64,000 bases of DNA from Pseudomonas sp. B21-023 (lineage in GTDB: Bacteria > Pseudomonadota > Gammaproteobacteria > Pseudomonadales > Pseudomonadaceae), in NCBI RefSeq assembly GCF_024749165.1, contig NZ_CP087190.1, positions 3,507,501 to 3,571,500 on the forward strand. The letters run 5' to 3'. This document shows, piece after piece, positions 27,879 to 36,885 of the stretch; position 1 is the first letter of the stretch; each line of letters starts with the position of its first letter. Below the pieces are notes generated by a model. It ran no database searches, had not been told where the DNA came from, and worked only from the letters and a program-made list of their open reading frames with translations. A program made the translations under genes and the position numbers.

Positions 27879-28970
27879 GTGGCGATCAAAGCTGTATCGA
27901 AGGAACGTATTGACGAGGCTTTGCTGGAATTTGACCGCGATTTTAGAGGAAAACGAGAGTGGCTTGGTTGGGAGACAAACCCTGCCCACCGCTACGCGAT
28001 TGCTGTAGGGGGTACATCGTACCCGGCAAAGAAAATAGTCTCCTTAGCTACCGGCATCGCAGTTAGCCAATTCCCAGGCGGACACCTCACAAACCACTAT
28101 TTAGAAAAGCGTGGATTTACCATCATCGAGCTGCAGAGCACTGGTCTAGAACCAGTCCTGATGTTTGAGCCTGGGGCCATTTACGATCGCGTGACTGAAA
28201 TCAACGGACCATTCGGGGGTAGCCGGCAGAGTGGCATAGCGGCATCTGCTACCTACCCGACGATTTTCTTGTTTACAGGTGATAGTGGCGAGCAATACGG
28301 CTATGCCGACAGCTGGGACAACGGTGCGTTTCTCTACACCGGTGAAGGGAAGCGTGGGCCTATGAGATTGAACCGTGGCAACAGAGCTGTCGCTGAGCAT
28401 GCTGAGACAGGTCGTGCACTTCATCTGTTCCAATCGCTCGGCAAAGGAAAAGGTAATCGCTACATAGGTGAGTTCTGCTGCGCCGATGTCTTTGAACGAA
28501 CCCAGCCGGATGTTGATGGCGAGGATCGTACTGCTCTTGTATTCAGATTGGTACCTGTGGGCATTCCAGAGCTGGATATCGAAACTGAGTTGGAGACAAA
28601 GGTTGAACTCGCAGATTCGTTAGCTGCGGCTCGGATAGCTGCTCTGGCTGCCTGTAAGCCGGTAACGAATGCAATGGACCAATCAGCACAGCGCAAAATT
28701 TACCAGCGCAGCCGAAAGGTCGCTCACTACGTCCTCATGCGTGCCAAAGGCTTATGTGAAAGCTGTGACAAGCCAGCTCCTTTTTTTAAGAAAGATGGAA
28801 CCCCATACCTGGAGCCGCATCATGTGAATCGGCTCTCCGACGGTGGCCTCGACCACCCTCGGTACGTAGGTGCTGTGTGCCCATCCTGTCATCGCGAGAT
28901 TCACTCAGGTGTACATGGTGTGTCGCTTAATGAGCAGTTGAAGCAGCGACTTAATGCAATTGAAGGCTAA
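27879..28970 (+). CDS. HNH endonuclease, McrA-like (probable modification-dependent restriction enzyme)
   Basis: From GTG 27879 (ribosome site AAAGGG, 8 bases upstream) the protein has 363 residues. Residues 1-85 resemble the N-terminal head domain of ScoMcrA-type enzymes (RYAIAVGGTSYPAKKIVSLAT). Residues about 90-225 look like an SRA-like reader (FGGSRQSGIAASATYPTIFLFTG). The C-terminal HNH domain has CESC near 293, PHHVNRLSDGG and CPSCHREIH with paired Cys for zinc. Expected role: cleavage of DNA carrying modified bases. It converges on qatC with 45 bases between the stops. GC content is lower than in core genes. An upstream TTG at 27795 is less likely. Confidence 0.85.
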   Translation: MAIKAVSKERIDEALLEFDRDFRGKREWLGWETNPAHRYAIAVGGTSYPAKKIVSLATGIAVSQFPGGHLTNHYLEKRGFTIIELQSTGLEPVLMFEPGAIYDRVTEINGPFGGSRQSGIAASATYPTIFLFTGDSGEQYGYADSWDNGAFLYTGEGKRGPMRLNRGNRAVAEHAETGRALHLFQSLGKGKGNRYIGEFCCADVFERTQPDVDGEDRTALVFRLVPVGIPELDIETELETKVELADSLAAARIAALAACKPVTNAMDQSAQRKIYQRSRKVAHYVLMRAKGLCESCDKPAPFFKKDGTPYLEPHHVNRLSDGGLDHPRYVGAVCPSCHREIHSGVHGVSLNEQLKQRLNAIEG

Positions 28971-29015
28971 GTTGATTGACAACACTGCCGGTACCTAGAG
29001 GCACGTGTCACTCGG

Positions 29016-30284
29016 CTAGATCAGCCGATAATCACGGTGCAAAACGCCAAGCTCATCCAGCCCTCGCGCGAGCATCTGACTGTACCCCTGGCGATCATGG
29101 ATAAAGGGAGAAAAGAGGCTGTGGCCAAGCCATTCCTCGAAGCCATTTTGAGCCACGTTTGCCAACGCCATACCCACCGAGCGCACGTCTTCGAATCTCC
29201 CGTGCTGCAGGTCATCTTGGTTGAGGTTGTCGTAGACGTACCAAGTATCGTCATCGAGCTCTGACCAGCGCTTGAACGATGCTCGCCTCACTTGGCACGG
29301 AACGCAGCGACCACAATGTTTATAGCCGAACCGCTGGAAGCGCCCACAACTGGTGGATGACACAGCATGCTGCTTGAGCAAATCCTGATTTTTGCAGTCC
29401 ACCATCATTTCGCCTTTCGTGACCAAGGCATAGGGATTGCGAATCTGAACGTTGATGCCAGCAGCATCAAAAATCTGTTGGAGCCGCCCCAAGTATTCGG
29501 GATGCGCAGTGCGAGTGCTCAGGCTACCGACCCGGGACATGGTCAGCGGTGGATTGATGGCGATGAACCCGTTCTCGCAGATATACAGCGGCACGGTCTC
29601 GCCACGATGGTAGCGATCGAGCGAAGTCGCTACGGCTAGGCCAAATGCCAAAAATACGATCGAGCGCGCGCGCTGGGACGGCTCTTGCTGCCCAGGCGAC
29701 CTGGCCACGTGGTTGAGACCGATCCGGTTCAAACCAAGACTCTGTGCGAACAGATCCTGCTTCTCACCATCGCCTCGAACAATCTGGCTCACTGCGTAGG
29801 GTTTCACCCCCTGTTCGACCAGGTCAATTGCGCCAATCAAGCTGTCTAGACCACCAGAGAGCAGCACCACCGAATCTTCAACAGGATGCAGTACCTGCAT
29901 CTGTGCCGGCGGCTCAAAACCACCAGGGTGAAAAGCCAGTGTCCACTGATCCGTTGTGAGGAACCGCAACGCCGCCTCCAAGGCACGAGCCTGCGCATTC
30001 CAAAACACCGGATCCAGCACAGCAATTTCAAGGCTGATCTGGCGAGTCCAGGCATCAGCACTTTTTGCTCTCAGATCAGTGAAATCAGCAGCCACCACTG
30101 AAAGCGCGATACTCAGAAAGTCCCAGGCTTGAGGGCTGATTTCCAAATGGGCCCTATCTAGCAGTTCCCGAGCATAGCCACCAACGCTGACCTGCCCATC
30201 CTCCGCTTTACCGTAGATCACCACTTGCATGGCGCCATCCATACCCGGCACCGTGAATCCAGCTGGACCGCACACAAACCTCAT
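29016..30284 (-). CDS. qatC: QatC: QueC-like PP-loop protein of a Qat anti-phage system
   Basis: The 422-residue protein has the PP-loop ATP-pyrophosphatase motif SGGLDSLIGA near residue 138-147 and a QueC-type C-terminal Cys cluster (CGRFQRFGYKHCGRCVPC near 318-336). An N-terminal extension of ~130 residues has no counterpart in QueC, as expected for QatC. The start overlaps the qatB stop (4 bases), so the pair is translationally coupled. Together with the KAP ATPase and QatB upstream this is the Qat defence gene order. The fourth gene, a TatD-like nuclease (qatD), does not follow: a convergent HNH nuclease gene lies 45 bases on instead. Confidence 0.85.
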   Translation of the reverse strand: MRFVCGPAGFTVPGMDGAMQVVIYGKAEDGQVSVGGYARELLDRAHLEISPQAWDFLSIALSVVAADFTDLRAKSADAWTRQISLEIAVLDPVFWNAQARALEAALRFLTTDQWTLAFHPGGFEPPAQMQVLHPVEDSVVLLSGGLDSLIGAIDLVEQGVKPYAVSQIVRGDGEKQDLFAQSLGLNRIGLNHVARSPGQQEPSQRARSIVFLAFGLAVATSLDRYHRGETVPLYICENGFIAINPPLTMSRVGSLSTRTAHPEYLGRLQQIFDAAGINVQIRNPYALVTKGEMMVDCKNQDLLKQHAVSSTSCGRFQRFGYKHCGRCVPCQVRRASFKRWSELDDDTWYVYDNLNQDDLQHGRFEDVRSVGMALANVAQNGFEEWLGHSLFSPFIHDRQGYSQMLARGLDELGVLHRDYRLI

Positions 30285-31174
30285 TCTACGTACCCCTCAA
30301 AGACTTCAAAGGTGTCCTGCAGCGCCTGGGTAACAACCTGAGAAATTCTCCCAGTAGTCAAGGGCGTTCTGGCGTTTGCGATCTTGCGGAACGACGCGCT
30401 CACGCATTCTTTGATGTAGTCCTTGATCTCCTTCAAGCGACGCATTGCGACGGATGCTGAAGGCGCTTTTTCCTGGATCGTCTTGCACATATCGAGCTCG
30501 TACCGATGGAAGACGTCCATCGCTGTGAAACGCTCAATCGCAAACGCCCGCTGCTCGGCTGACAGGTTGAGTAGGTCAGCGTCTGGGTAACGCACAAGAA
30601 CATCGGATAGCGAGCCACGGATCGAGGCACGCTCAGCCTCCGCATCCTGAGTACCGTCTACTGGGCGCACGGCTTCAACCAGCGCATCCATCACTTCGGA
30701 GGCAGAGCGACCTTTCAAAAGGACTCGGTCAAGTACACCGGGGCCGGCTTGTTGGCTGCCATCAGCGACCGACTCAAGCGCATTACCGAAGACCCCGGCG
30801 ATCGACGCGGTGCCTCCAAAGCGAGCCGTGGTGGTTTTTGATCCACCATATCCATGGCGCACATATTCCCGCAGGCTCTTGCGTAAGCTATTGCGATTAC
30901 CGCTGTTTGCGAAGTCACCGAGCCCCCGCCGCGCCCCCTTGAATCGTGCAGGAGGTGCTAAGGGTGAAGGTGCCAGGGGTACCTGTCTTGGGTCATCGGC
31001 TTGGTCACTACCATTCTCGGTCTCGTCCTTATCTGGCTCGGATGGCCCGTCATCTTGTGGATCTACCTCCGGTGGCTCGGGCGGCTTTGGCGGCACAGGA
31101 GGCAGCGGAGGAGTCCAAGGTGGTACGTACGGTAGGCCCTTGCCAGGCGGATCGTTATTTTGTGAGGTTCCCAT
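30281..31174 (-). CDS. qatB: QatB-like protein of a Qat anti-phage system
   Basis: The 297-residue protein starts at ATG 31174 (AAGGAAG ribosome site). It has a Pro/Asp/Glu-rich disordered N-terminus (to about residue 75), followed by RFKGARRGLGDFANSGN and SKTTTARFGGTASIAG, which resemble QatB proteins, and a mostly helical C-terminus. QatB has no known enzymatic activity. It overlaps qatA by 20 bases and qatC by 4, so the three genes form a tight operon. Confidence 0.75.
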   Translation of the reverse strand: MGTSQNNDPPGKGLPYVPPWTPPLPPVPPKPPEPPEVDPQDDGPSEPDKDETENGSDQADDPRQVPLAPSPLAPPARFKGARRGLGDFANSGNRNSLRKSLREYVRHGYGGSKTTTARFGGTASIAGVFGNALESVADGSQQAGPGVLDRVLLKGRSASEVMDALVEAVRPVDGTQDAEAERASIRGSLSDVLVRYPDADLLNLSAEQRAFAIERFTAMDVFHRYELDMCKTIQEKAPSASVAMRRLKEIKDYIKECVSASFRKIANARTPLTTGRISQVVTQALQDTFEVFEGYVE

Positions 31175-33026
31175 CAAACTTCCTTATTGCAGCCTTCACC
31201 GGCGGACTGACTTCAGCCGTCTTCCAAAATTCGTACACTGACTTCACCCAAGCCTCGTCTGTAAGCTTCGGCACAATGCCCGCCTGGATTTGTGCCGGCG
31301 GACGAGCTTTCAGAAACGCAGCCAGTCGGAGCCCCTGCTGAGCATCAAGTCGTCCGACTACGAGCAAGGCCTCCAGGATGTCAGGTACTCCCCACTCTTG
31401 CTCAGCACCTGCCTTGTCTAGCAAACGATCCATCACCACGTTGATATCGACAGGCGCTATGAGTGCCAGCCTATCCTTGAGCTGCTCAGCCATGTCAGGG
31501 GTAGCGAGCAGTGCGGTAAGCAGCTCGGCAGCTTCCGAAGACAGTCGGTCTTCGTCTGTGATGATCGGAGCATGCTCACGACTGACGTATATGGCACCCC
31601 GCAGATCTTTGTCTGCCAAAGCTGGAGGCAGGGCAAGCCACTCTTTGACGAAAGGAAGATCCCAAGGCTGCTGGAGCGTTAGGGCTTTGCCCAACTTCAT
31701 ATCAGCTTCCCACTCACCAAGCAGCACGGGCTTACCGTCCTTGTGGGATGCCACGGCCTTCATCAGTTCTTCGTACGCCTTTGGGTTACCGCTACGCTCG
31801 AAAAGCATCAGCTTGACCAGCACCGCTTCGTCTACACCCACCCCTTGGGCACGAGAGATGCTCATGCGGATAGACAGGGCGTTCAGGAAGCGCTTGATGA
31901 GTCGAGGGTTTCCCTGGATACCCGAGGCAGACGTCATGACTGCAGCCAGGCGCTCAGCGGTGTCGAACTTGCCGATCAGGTCTGTGGGGTAGTTGCTATA
32001 CAAGCTCTGCATGAAAGCGCGATCCACCCGGTTGCCCTGCCAGGTTGTCCGAAGCTGTCCGCGCACCTGGACTCGAATTTTTTCGACGACCTCTTTGGGC
32101 AGCTTACTGTTCTCCAGGAACAGCATCATCATGTACGCCCTGACTTCCTGGGTACCCAGGGGAGGAACACGAATCGGCACCTGAATCAGTTTGTCGAAAT
32201 AGCTGGTCACCAAGACATCATCGGGCACACCGCTAAAGTGCTTGCGCACCGCGTGCTTGATCATCTCGTTGTCCGCAGCGATAACGAACGCTGTATTGCG
32301 CAGGAACAGGAAGAGTCGAATGGCTTCCAGCGTGGAGATAGTGGTCTCAGGCAGGCAGCGATCCAGGTCGTCGATCAACACGACCAGGGTGACCCCCAGC
32401 TCTTCCAGGATGGCCTCGAAGTTATCCCTGAGTGCCTGGATTTCCTTCGGCGGAGACTTTTTGGCAGGTGCGCTACTCCATAGCTTACCGGCCTCATACT
32501 TGGCTTTTTCAGCGGTATCGTGCAACGCCTCTATGGCATCCTGATCGACCTGCCCAGATCGAACTCGGTCAACAAGGCCGATGATCTCGCCTAGCAGGCC
32601 CGGCGCGGGTACTCCCGTAGCAAAGGACAAAGCTGTGCTGCCGGCGAGCTTCGCAGCCCGGAGCCAATTTACCCGTGAAAGCAGCTCAGAAGCTTTATCT
32701 AGACCTTTAGCGCGCTTCTTAGCCTCGGCTTCCAGACGCGTGGCAATCACGTCCATCAGGGCAGCGCGGGCGTCATCATAGCCTTGGTATAGCCAAGCGT
32801 TGAATTCGACGAATACAAAGTCCTTCGCAGGCTTCTCCTCGACTTGGGGCGGATCTTTGAGGGACGCCTGGATCAACTTGATCATGGACGACTTGCCCGC
32901 GCCCCACGCACCAGACACACCGATGGAAATTGGGCGGCCATCAGCTTGGTAGACGATCTCAGCGACTGTATCAGCGACCCCAGAAAAATTTAAGAAGTCT
33001 GTTTCCGTCTCATTATCTACCCACAT
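31155..33026 (-). CDS. qatA: QatA: KAP-family P-loop NTPase of a Qat anti-phage system
   Basis: The 623-residue protein has Walker A GVSGAWGAGKSSMI at residues 37-50 and Walker B LVVLIDDLDRCLP near 212, the KAP-family signature. A possible membrane-associated helical insert lies near residues 115-150 (LAGSTALSFATGVPAPGLLGEIIGLV), as in many KAP NTPases. It is the first gene of the qatABC operon, with ribosome site GGGAGGG before the ATG. The promoter must lie within the 33027-33435 gap. Confidence 0.85.
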   Translation of the reverse strand: MWVDNETETDFLNFSGVADTVAEIVYQADGRPISIGVSGAWGAGKSSMIKLIQASLKDPPQVEEKPAKDFVFVEFNAWLYQGYDDARAALMDVIATRLEAEAKKRAKGLDKASELLSRVNWLRAAKLAGSTALSFATGVPAPGLLGEIIGLVDRVRSGQVDQDAIEALHDTAEKAKYEAGKLWSSAPAKKSPPKEIQALRDNFEAILEELGVTLVVLIDDLDRCLPETTISTLEAIRLFLFLRNTAFVIAADNEMIKHAVRKHFSGVPDDVLVTSYFDKLIQVPIRVPPLGTQEVRAYMMMLFLENSKLPKEVVEKIRVQVRGQLRTTWQGNRVDRAFMQSLYSNYPTDLIGKFDTAERLAAVMTSASGIQGNPRLIKRFLNALSIRMSISRAQGVGVDEAVLVKLMLFERSGNPKAYEELMKAVASHKDGKPVLLGEWEADMKLGKALTLQQPWDLPFVKEWLALPPALADKDLRGAIYVSREHAPIITDEDRLSSEAAELLTALLATPDMAEQLKDRLALIAPVDINVVMDRLLDKAGAEQEWGVPDILEALLVVGRLDAQQGLRLAAFLKARPPAQIQAGIVPKLTDEAWVKSVYEFWKTAEVSPPVKAAIRKFDGNLTK

Positions 33027-33435
33027 GAAAACCCTCCCTGGACGTCTTCAGCGTGAAGCAATGGCAACGACGCACCATAGTAGCCTTTACACTTGGCCAA
33101 TGGCCACCACCTAAGAGAGCAATGAGATGTGGAAAAATTTCGTTACGTTGAGGTTGGTCGGGAACAGGTCGCACGCGCCTGCTACCTGCATTCAAGCATT
33201 TATGCGTGCTGGCTCATCTACTACCAGGTGTGCTTGCCGCTGCAGCGGTGTGGGAGCACACATGTAGCCTCGCAGTTCACGACCGTCCGCTTACGACTCA
33301 AAGCATCCGGTCGACGTGTCTACAAAACCAAGGGCGATTTACGATAATCTGATCGTTGGCGCGGTTAGCCCACCGGTAGTGCCCGCACTTCTGATAACAA
33401 TCAGTGCGCGATCATTTGGTCAGGGGAAGATATTG
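33027..33435. other. Divergent intergenic region between qatA and the DUF6161-like gene
   Basis: The 409-base gap contains no credible gene. Its base composition is lower in GC than the core genome. Promoters for both divergent genes should lie here, but I could not identify convincing -35/-10 pairs. Confidence 0.5.
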
Positions 33436-34863
33436 ATGTCGAAGAGCACGGGTGTAGTCTTACGTCTAAACGGCGACGTGTTAAGGTTTAAATCCAAGGA
33501 TGAGCTAAATGAGTATCTGAAATCCATTTGCCGGGGATGGGAGTGGTTGGTAAATATGACGGGGGTCTATCAGGAGGTTGGCAAAGCCATTTTTAAGGTC
33601 TATTTTCACGATCCGATCTCTGTGACTAGGCAGGAAATGGAAGATCGCGAGATCTCTGTCTATAAGTTGGGGAGCGAGAAGTCCGTATTTTTACTCAACG
33701 ACAGTGATGCCGGTCACCTCATCGCCAAGACGAGGCGGGAGTACGATGATGTCACGGCTGCATTGGCAATCCTATTTTTGAATAAATACACAAGGAGCTT
33801 GATTGCTCGTCACGAAAGAATTAGCGAATTTGCAATCAGCGATCGGCTCACCTTTGAGCGTTCGGTTGCGATTCAAATTGCCATTTCGCTTCAAGGTTTT
33901 TCATCCATAGGGGCTGATGCCCGCTCTGCGTTGATGATGGAGACATTAGATCGATTCGTTTCGCATGCTGACTTGGCAACGGATGCAGTGAATAACTACG
34001 TAACCGACATCAGCGAGTCCACCCAGTCGGCGAAGCGAAACCTCGACAGCTTGGGCGACTCGTTGAAGAACGCGTATATCCGACGTCGCAAGCGCTACTC
34101 GGCCTATCTGCTCAACGCGCGAAATTCAGCCCGCGCGGCCTTTACCGACGCTTTAGATTCTTTTGAGTCCGCGAAAACTGCGTACCACGATCAAGTAGAC
34201 TTGGATGCGTCTGTGCAATATTGGATGGCGCGCAAATGGAATCACTCAGTATTCAAGGTCATCTGGTTTTTTGCGGTGCTCATGAGCATGGCCATCATGT
34301 TCGTCTCGGTAATGGGCTATTACGGAGTTGGTGGGGCTGCGGGGCTCTCAAGCGCGTTCGGTCAGTACCGTCAGCAAAGCGCGGACGGCAACGACTCTTC
34401 TGTGGGACTCGTTGCAGCACTGTTGCCAGCACCCGCTTCCGCTGAGGCTAGCAGCCCAGTTCTACACCCAGCTCAAACGGAGTCTGCAGATACCGCATCC
34501 GCAGTGACCACAACACCGACCCATGCCGTGTTGCCAGGCGCCGTTCGATCCGAAGTGGCTACGGCGATCGCGGATTTAGCCGGGGTTGCATTGCTGATCA
34601 CACTCCTAGGAATTCTCATCAGAATTACGCTTCGCCAGTTCAACACCCACTCACACTTGGCGTTGGAAGCCGAGGAGCGGATCACGTTCACCAAGACATA
34701 CCTGGCCTTGCTGAACGAAGGCAAGCTGAAGTCCGAGGAAGACCGTAAACTGGTGTTGGAGAGTCTGTTCAGATCAACCAAGTCAGGCACCATGGACGAG
34801 ATTCCGTTCTCCAGCCCGGTTGAGCTGATCTTCAAAACTATTTCTGACAAGAAAGCTAGTTGA
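33436..34863 (+). CDS. DUF6161-like membrane protein in the defence island
   Basis: From ATG 33436 (ribosome site AGGGGA, 8 bases upstream) the protein has 475 residues. A soluble N-terminal region (about 270 residues, with an amphipathic region FVSHADLATDAVNNYVTDISES) precedes transmembrane helix 1 near 275-298 (VIWFFAVLMSMAIMFVSVMG). A periplasmic Ala/Thr/Pro-rich loop and helix 2 near 378-400 follow. The cytoplasmic tail has HLALEAEERITFTKTYLALL, a hallmark segment of DUF6161 proteins. Codon use is AT-richer than in core genes. Function is unknown; the position between qat and TIR-like genes suggests defence. Confidence 0.7.
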   Translation: MSKSTGVVLRLNGDVLRFKSKDELNEYLKSICRGWEWLVNMTGVYQEVGKAIFKVYFHDPISVTRQEMEDREISVYKLGSEKSVFLLNDSDAGHLIAKTRREYDDVTAALAILFLNKYTRSLIARHERISEFAISDRLTFERSVAIQIAISLQGFSSIGADARSALMMETLDRFVSHADLATDAVNNYVTDISESTQSAKRNLDSLGDSLKNAYIRRRKRYSAYLLNARNSARAAFTDALDSFESAKTAYHDQVDLDASVQYWMARKWNHSVFKVIWFFAVLMSMAIMFVSVMGYYGVGGAAGLSSAFGQYRQQSADGNDSSVGLVAALLPAPASAEASSPVLHPAQTESADTASAVTTTPTHAVLPGAVRSEVATAIADLAGVALLITLLGILIRITLRQFNTHSHLALEAEERITFTKTYLALLNEGKLKSEEDRKLVLESLFRSTKSGTMDEIPFSSPVELIFKTISDKKAS

Positions 34864-35143
34864 GCACATCAAGGGTTCTGGCTCTGGTCACGTAGGCCGG
34901 GCCTCAGTAAGCATTTCGGCTCCCGTCACACGGCCGCACTGCGACTGTATTGACCAGGAGCGCTCGGGGGGCACCAGCTCGAGCTCAGCCTGGCAGAGAA
35001 GTACTCTCACTCAACGTTGGCAGCAGTGCCTGCAGGTGTGTGTGGTCGAACCTGGCAGATAAACGCACTCGGAAAGCACAGTTGAGCCTATTGCCGCTCA
35101 TCTTGGGGGCTGGCTAATAACTGACAAGAAACCAGTAGCTGGC
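34864..35143. other. Convergent intergenic region between DUF6161-like and TIR-like genes
   Basis: The 280-base gap separates two genes that converge. No gene, repeat or clear terminator is visible. Confidence 0.4.
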
Positions 35144-36022
35144 TTACGTCCGCATGACTTTGTTCCAATCGATCTCATGGCCGGCGGCCTGTAATTCTCG
35201 GCCCAACGCCTGCTTCCAGCCATTAGCATCCATGGACTCCCACACCACGCCGGCGAAGTCACTTGGAATCTCCACGGTGCCGCGCTTCAGTGCACACACT
35301 TTGTCGCGCCCGAGACGTCCCAGGAAATAGCCCAGTTCAAGCAGGACATTCTGCCGGGCACGGGGCTCCGGCGTGCCACCTTTGACACAGCCCTCATCAT
35401 CAGGAGTTAGCAGCACCACGGCAAAGTCCACCTCTCCATGCGCTTCGACCTTCTCCATGACGGTGCGGCCGCGATTGGCTTGCTCATGCAGGATGATGGG
35501 ATCAAAGCCTAGTTGCATCAGAAAACGAGCGACGGTTTCCCTTGCCCCTTCATCATGCCCATGTACTACAAAAACCTTGCGCTGTAGCACTCGCAGAGCG
35601 TTATCAACAACGATTGCGGCTTCAGGTGTATCTGCATGCTTTTGATCAGTAAGATCTTCTCGTAGCGTCCGCTGGGCTTCCTTTAGAAGGGCCACTGCAT
35701 TAGCAATATTCCTACGAGTTGGAGTCAAGTAGTCTATCGGCCCGCCACCTATAAACCTTGAGACATGGCGGAGGCCGGTAGCAGGATGGAAGCGTTGATA
35801 AGCTGAGGTATTCTCACCAAAACACCGCTCCAAAGTATCTTTGATAGCTGCTTTCAATGCCGTCAGCTCAGGTGAACTTCCGTTTACCAGAGTGTGCACG
35901 TTGAAGTTCTCGAGCTCGGAGATACGCTCGTCTAACCGGGCAAGCCCTCGTTCGATAGCTTGGGGTGTCAGCTGTAGCTTAGGAGCGGTGACGGTATTGG
36001 TTGGAGGGTTAGCTCGGGCCAT
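35144..36022 (-). CDS. TIR-like nucleotide-binding protein (CAP12/Pycsar-effector type)
   Basis: The 292-residue protein has an N-terminal helical region of unknown type (residues 1-145) and a C-terminal TIR-like domain. The latter shows VFVVHGHDEGARETVARFL near 149, ILHEQANRGRTVMEK near 178 and the motif VVLLTPDDEG near 203. These segments are characteristic of the CAP12/Pycsar TIR-like effectors, which act as NAD-consuming or nucleotide-binding domains in phage defence. No cyclase or CBASS/Thoeris partner is adjacent. ATG 36022 follows a minus-strand AAAGGA ribosome site. It lies in the island next to tRNA-Pro. Confidence 0.85.
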   Translation of the reverse strand: MARANPPTNTVTAPKLQLTPQAIERGLARLDERISELENFNVHTLVNGSSPELTALKAAIKDTLERCFGENTSAYQRFHPATGLRHVSRFIGGGPIDYLTPTRRNIANAVALLKEAQRTLREDLTDQKHADTPEAAIVVDNALRVLQRKVFVVHGHDEGARETVARFLMQLGFDPIILHEQANRGRTVMEKVEAHGEVDFAVVLLTPDDEGCVKGGTPEPRARQNVLLELGYFLGRLGRDKVCALKRGTVEIPSDFAGVVWESMDANGWKQALGRELQAAGHEIDWNKVMRT

Positions 36023-36352
36023 CCTGTGAATCCTTTCTCTTTATCTGATAAAGGACATTATGACCGATAGAAACGGATAGTGGTGGCTGTCTGGGTCGAC
36101 CTGTCGCCACCGTCAGCTTTGGGTCGAAAGCGACCATCCAGGATTTACCATTTGCAAATCAGTTGGGTGCGAGCATCTGACCATCACCCCCTAAAGGTAA
36201 ACGGTCCTGAGCAGAACTCAGCCACGAATTCTGATGTACTAAACAGCCCGCAAAATCTGAAAAAACGTAGGGTAAAAAATCTATAAGCGACAAAATTCGA
36301 GGACATAAAAAAATCCAGTCACCGCTAAGTGACTGGATTCTTTGGAGTATTT
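36023..36352. other. Gap between TIR-like gene and tRNA-Pro, the left side of the tRNA
   Basis: The 330-base gap has no gene. Low GC and A-rich tracts are visible. It holds the tRNA terminator (listed) and, presumably, the junction between the accessory island and the tRNA. I saw no repeat of the tRNA 3' end elsewhere in the window. Confidence 0.5.
36307..36339 (-). terminator. Rho-independent terminator of tRNA-Pro
   Basis: Perfect 11-bp stem (36312-36322 with 36329-36339, loop 6). Read on the minus strand, downstream of the tRNA, it is followed by TTTTTT. Confidence 0.85.
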
Positions 36353-36429
36353 TGGTCGGGACGGAGTGATTCGAACACTCGACCCCTTGCACCCCATGCA
36401 AGTGCGCTACCGGGCTGCGCTACGCCCCG
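36353..36429 (-). tRNA. tRNA-Pro (anticodon GGG)
   Basis: The 77-base gene on the minus strand runs CGGGGCGTAGCGCAGCC... to ...CCCGACCA with an encoded CCA end. The anticodon stem CTTGC/GCAAG encloses a 7-base loop whose middle bases are GGG. The T-loop GTTCGAATC is intact. It lies at the end of the thrS-to-merR operon region, with the defence island beyond its 3' end. Its 3' half is a typical integration site for mobile islands. Confidence 0.95.
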
Positions 36430-36528
36430 ACATCATTCTCGATACCGCTGAGAACGTTGAAGAATTTAACCTAACCTTTTGAATAATGGAAGCTTTTTTT
36501 CAAAAATTTCCACTCGTCGCCAACCAGG

Positions 36529-36885
36529 TCACTTCTTCAGAACCACCAACACATCCTCCAACTCCGCAATCATCTGCCGAATCAGCTGCTTGTACTGGCT
36601 GGACTCATCCTTGACCTCATCACTGGAGAGCCGCAGTCGCGCCCCGCCAATGGTAAAGCCCTGGTCATACAGCAAAGCGCGGATCTGGCGGATCATCAGC
36701 ACGTCCTGGCGCTGGTAATACCGCCGGTTGCCACGGCGCTTCACCGGGTTGAGCTGCGTGAATTCCTGCTCCCAGTAGCGCAGCACGTGCGGCTTTACCG
36801 CACAGAGCTCGCTGACTTCACCGATGGTGAAGTAGCGTTTGCCCGGGATGGGGGGCAGCTCGTCGTTATGGCTTGGTTCCAGCAT
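36529..36885 (-). CDS. MerR-family transcriptional regulator downstream of ihfA
   Basis: The 118-residue protein has the MerR winged-helix start: [26 protein letters not shown] (residues 17-42) followed by [22 protein letters not shown]-terminal coiled coil follows, but there are no metal-binding Cys. It overlaps ihfA by 20 bases. The gene is part of the conserved pheT-ihfA-merR order in Pseudomonas; targets are unknown. Confidence 0.9.
   Translation of the reverse strand: MLEPSHNDELPPIPGKRYFTIGEVSELCAVKPHVLRYWEQEFTQLNPVKRRGNRRYYQRQDVLMIRQIRALLYDQGFTIGGARLRLSSDEVKDESSQYKQLIRQMIAELEDVLVVLKK

Noticed and set aside
28971..29015. A possible qatD (TatD nuclease) after qatC
   Set aside because: Only 45 bases separate qatC from the convergent HNH gene; no TatD motif appears in any frame nearby.
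36353..36429. An att-site duplication of the tRNA-Pro 3' end
   Set aside because: I looked for the GGTCGGGACGGAGTGATTCG segment to the left but did not see a second copy in the window.
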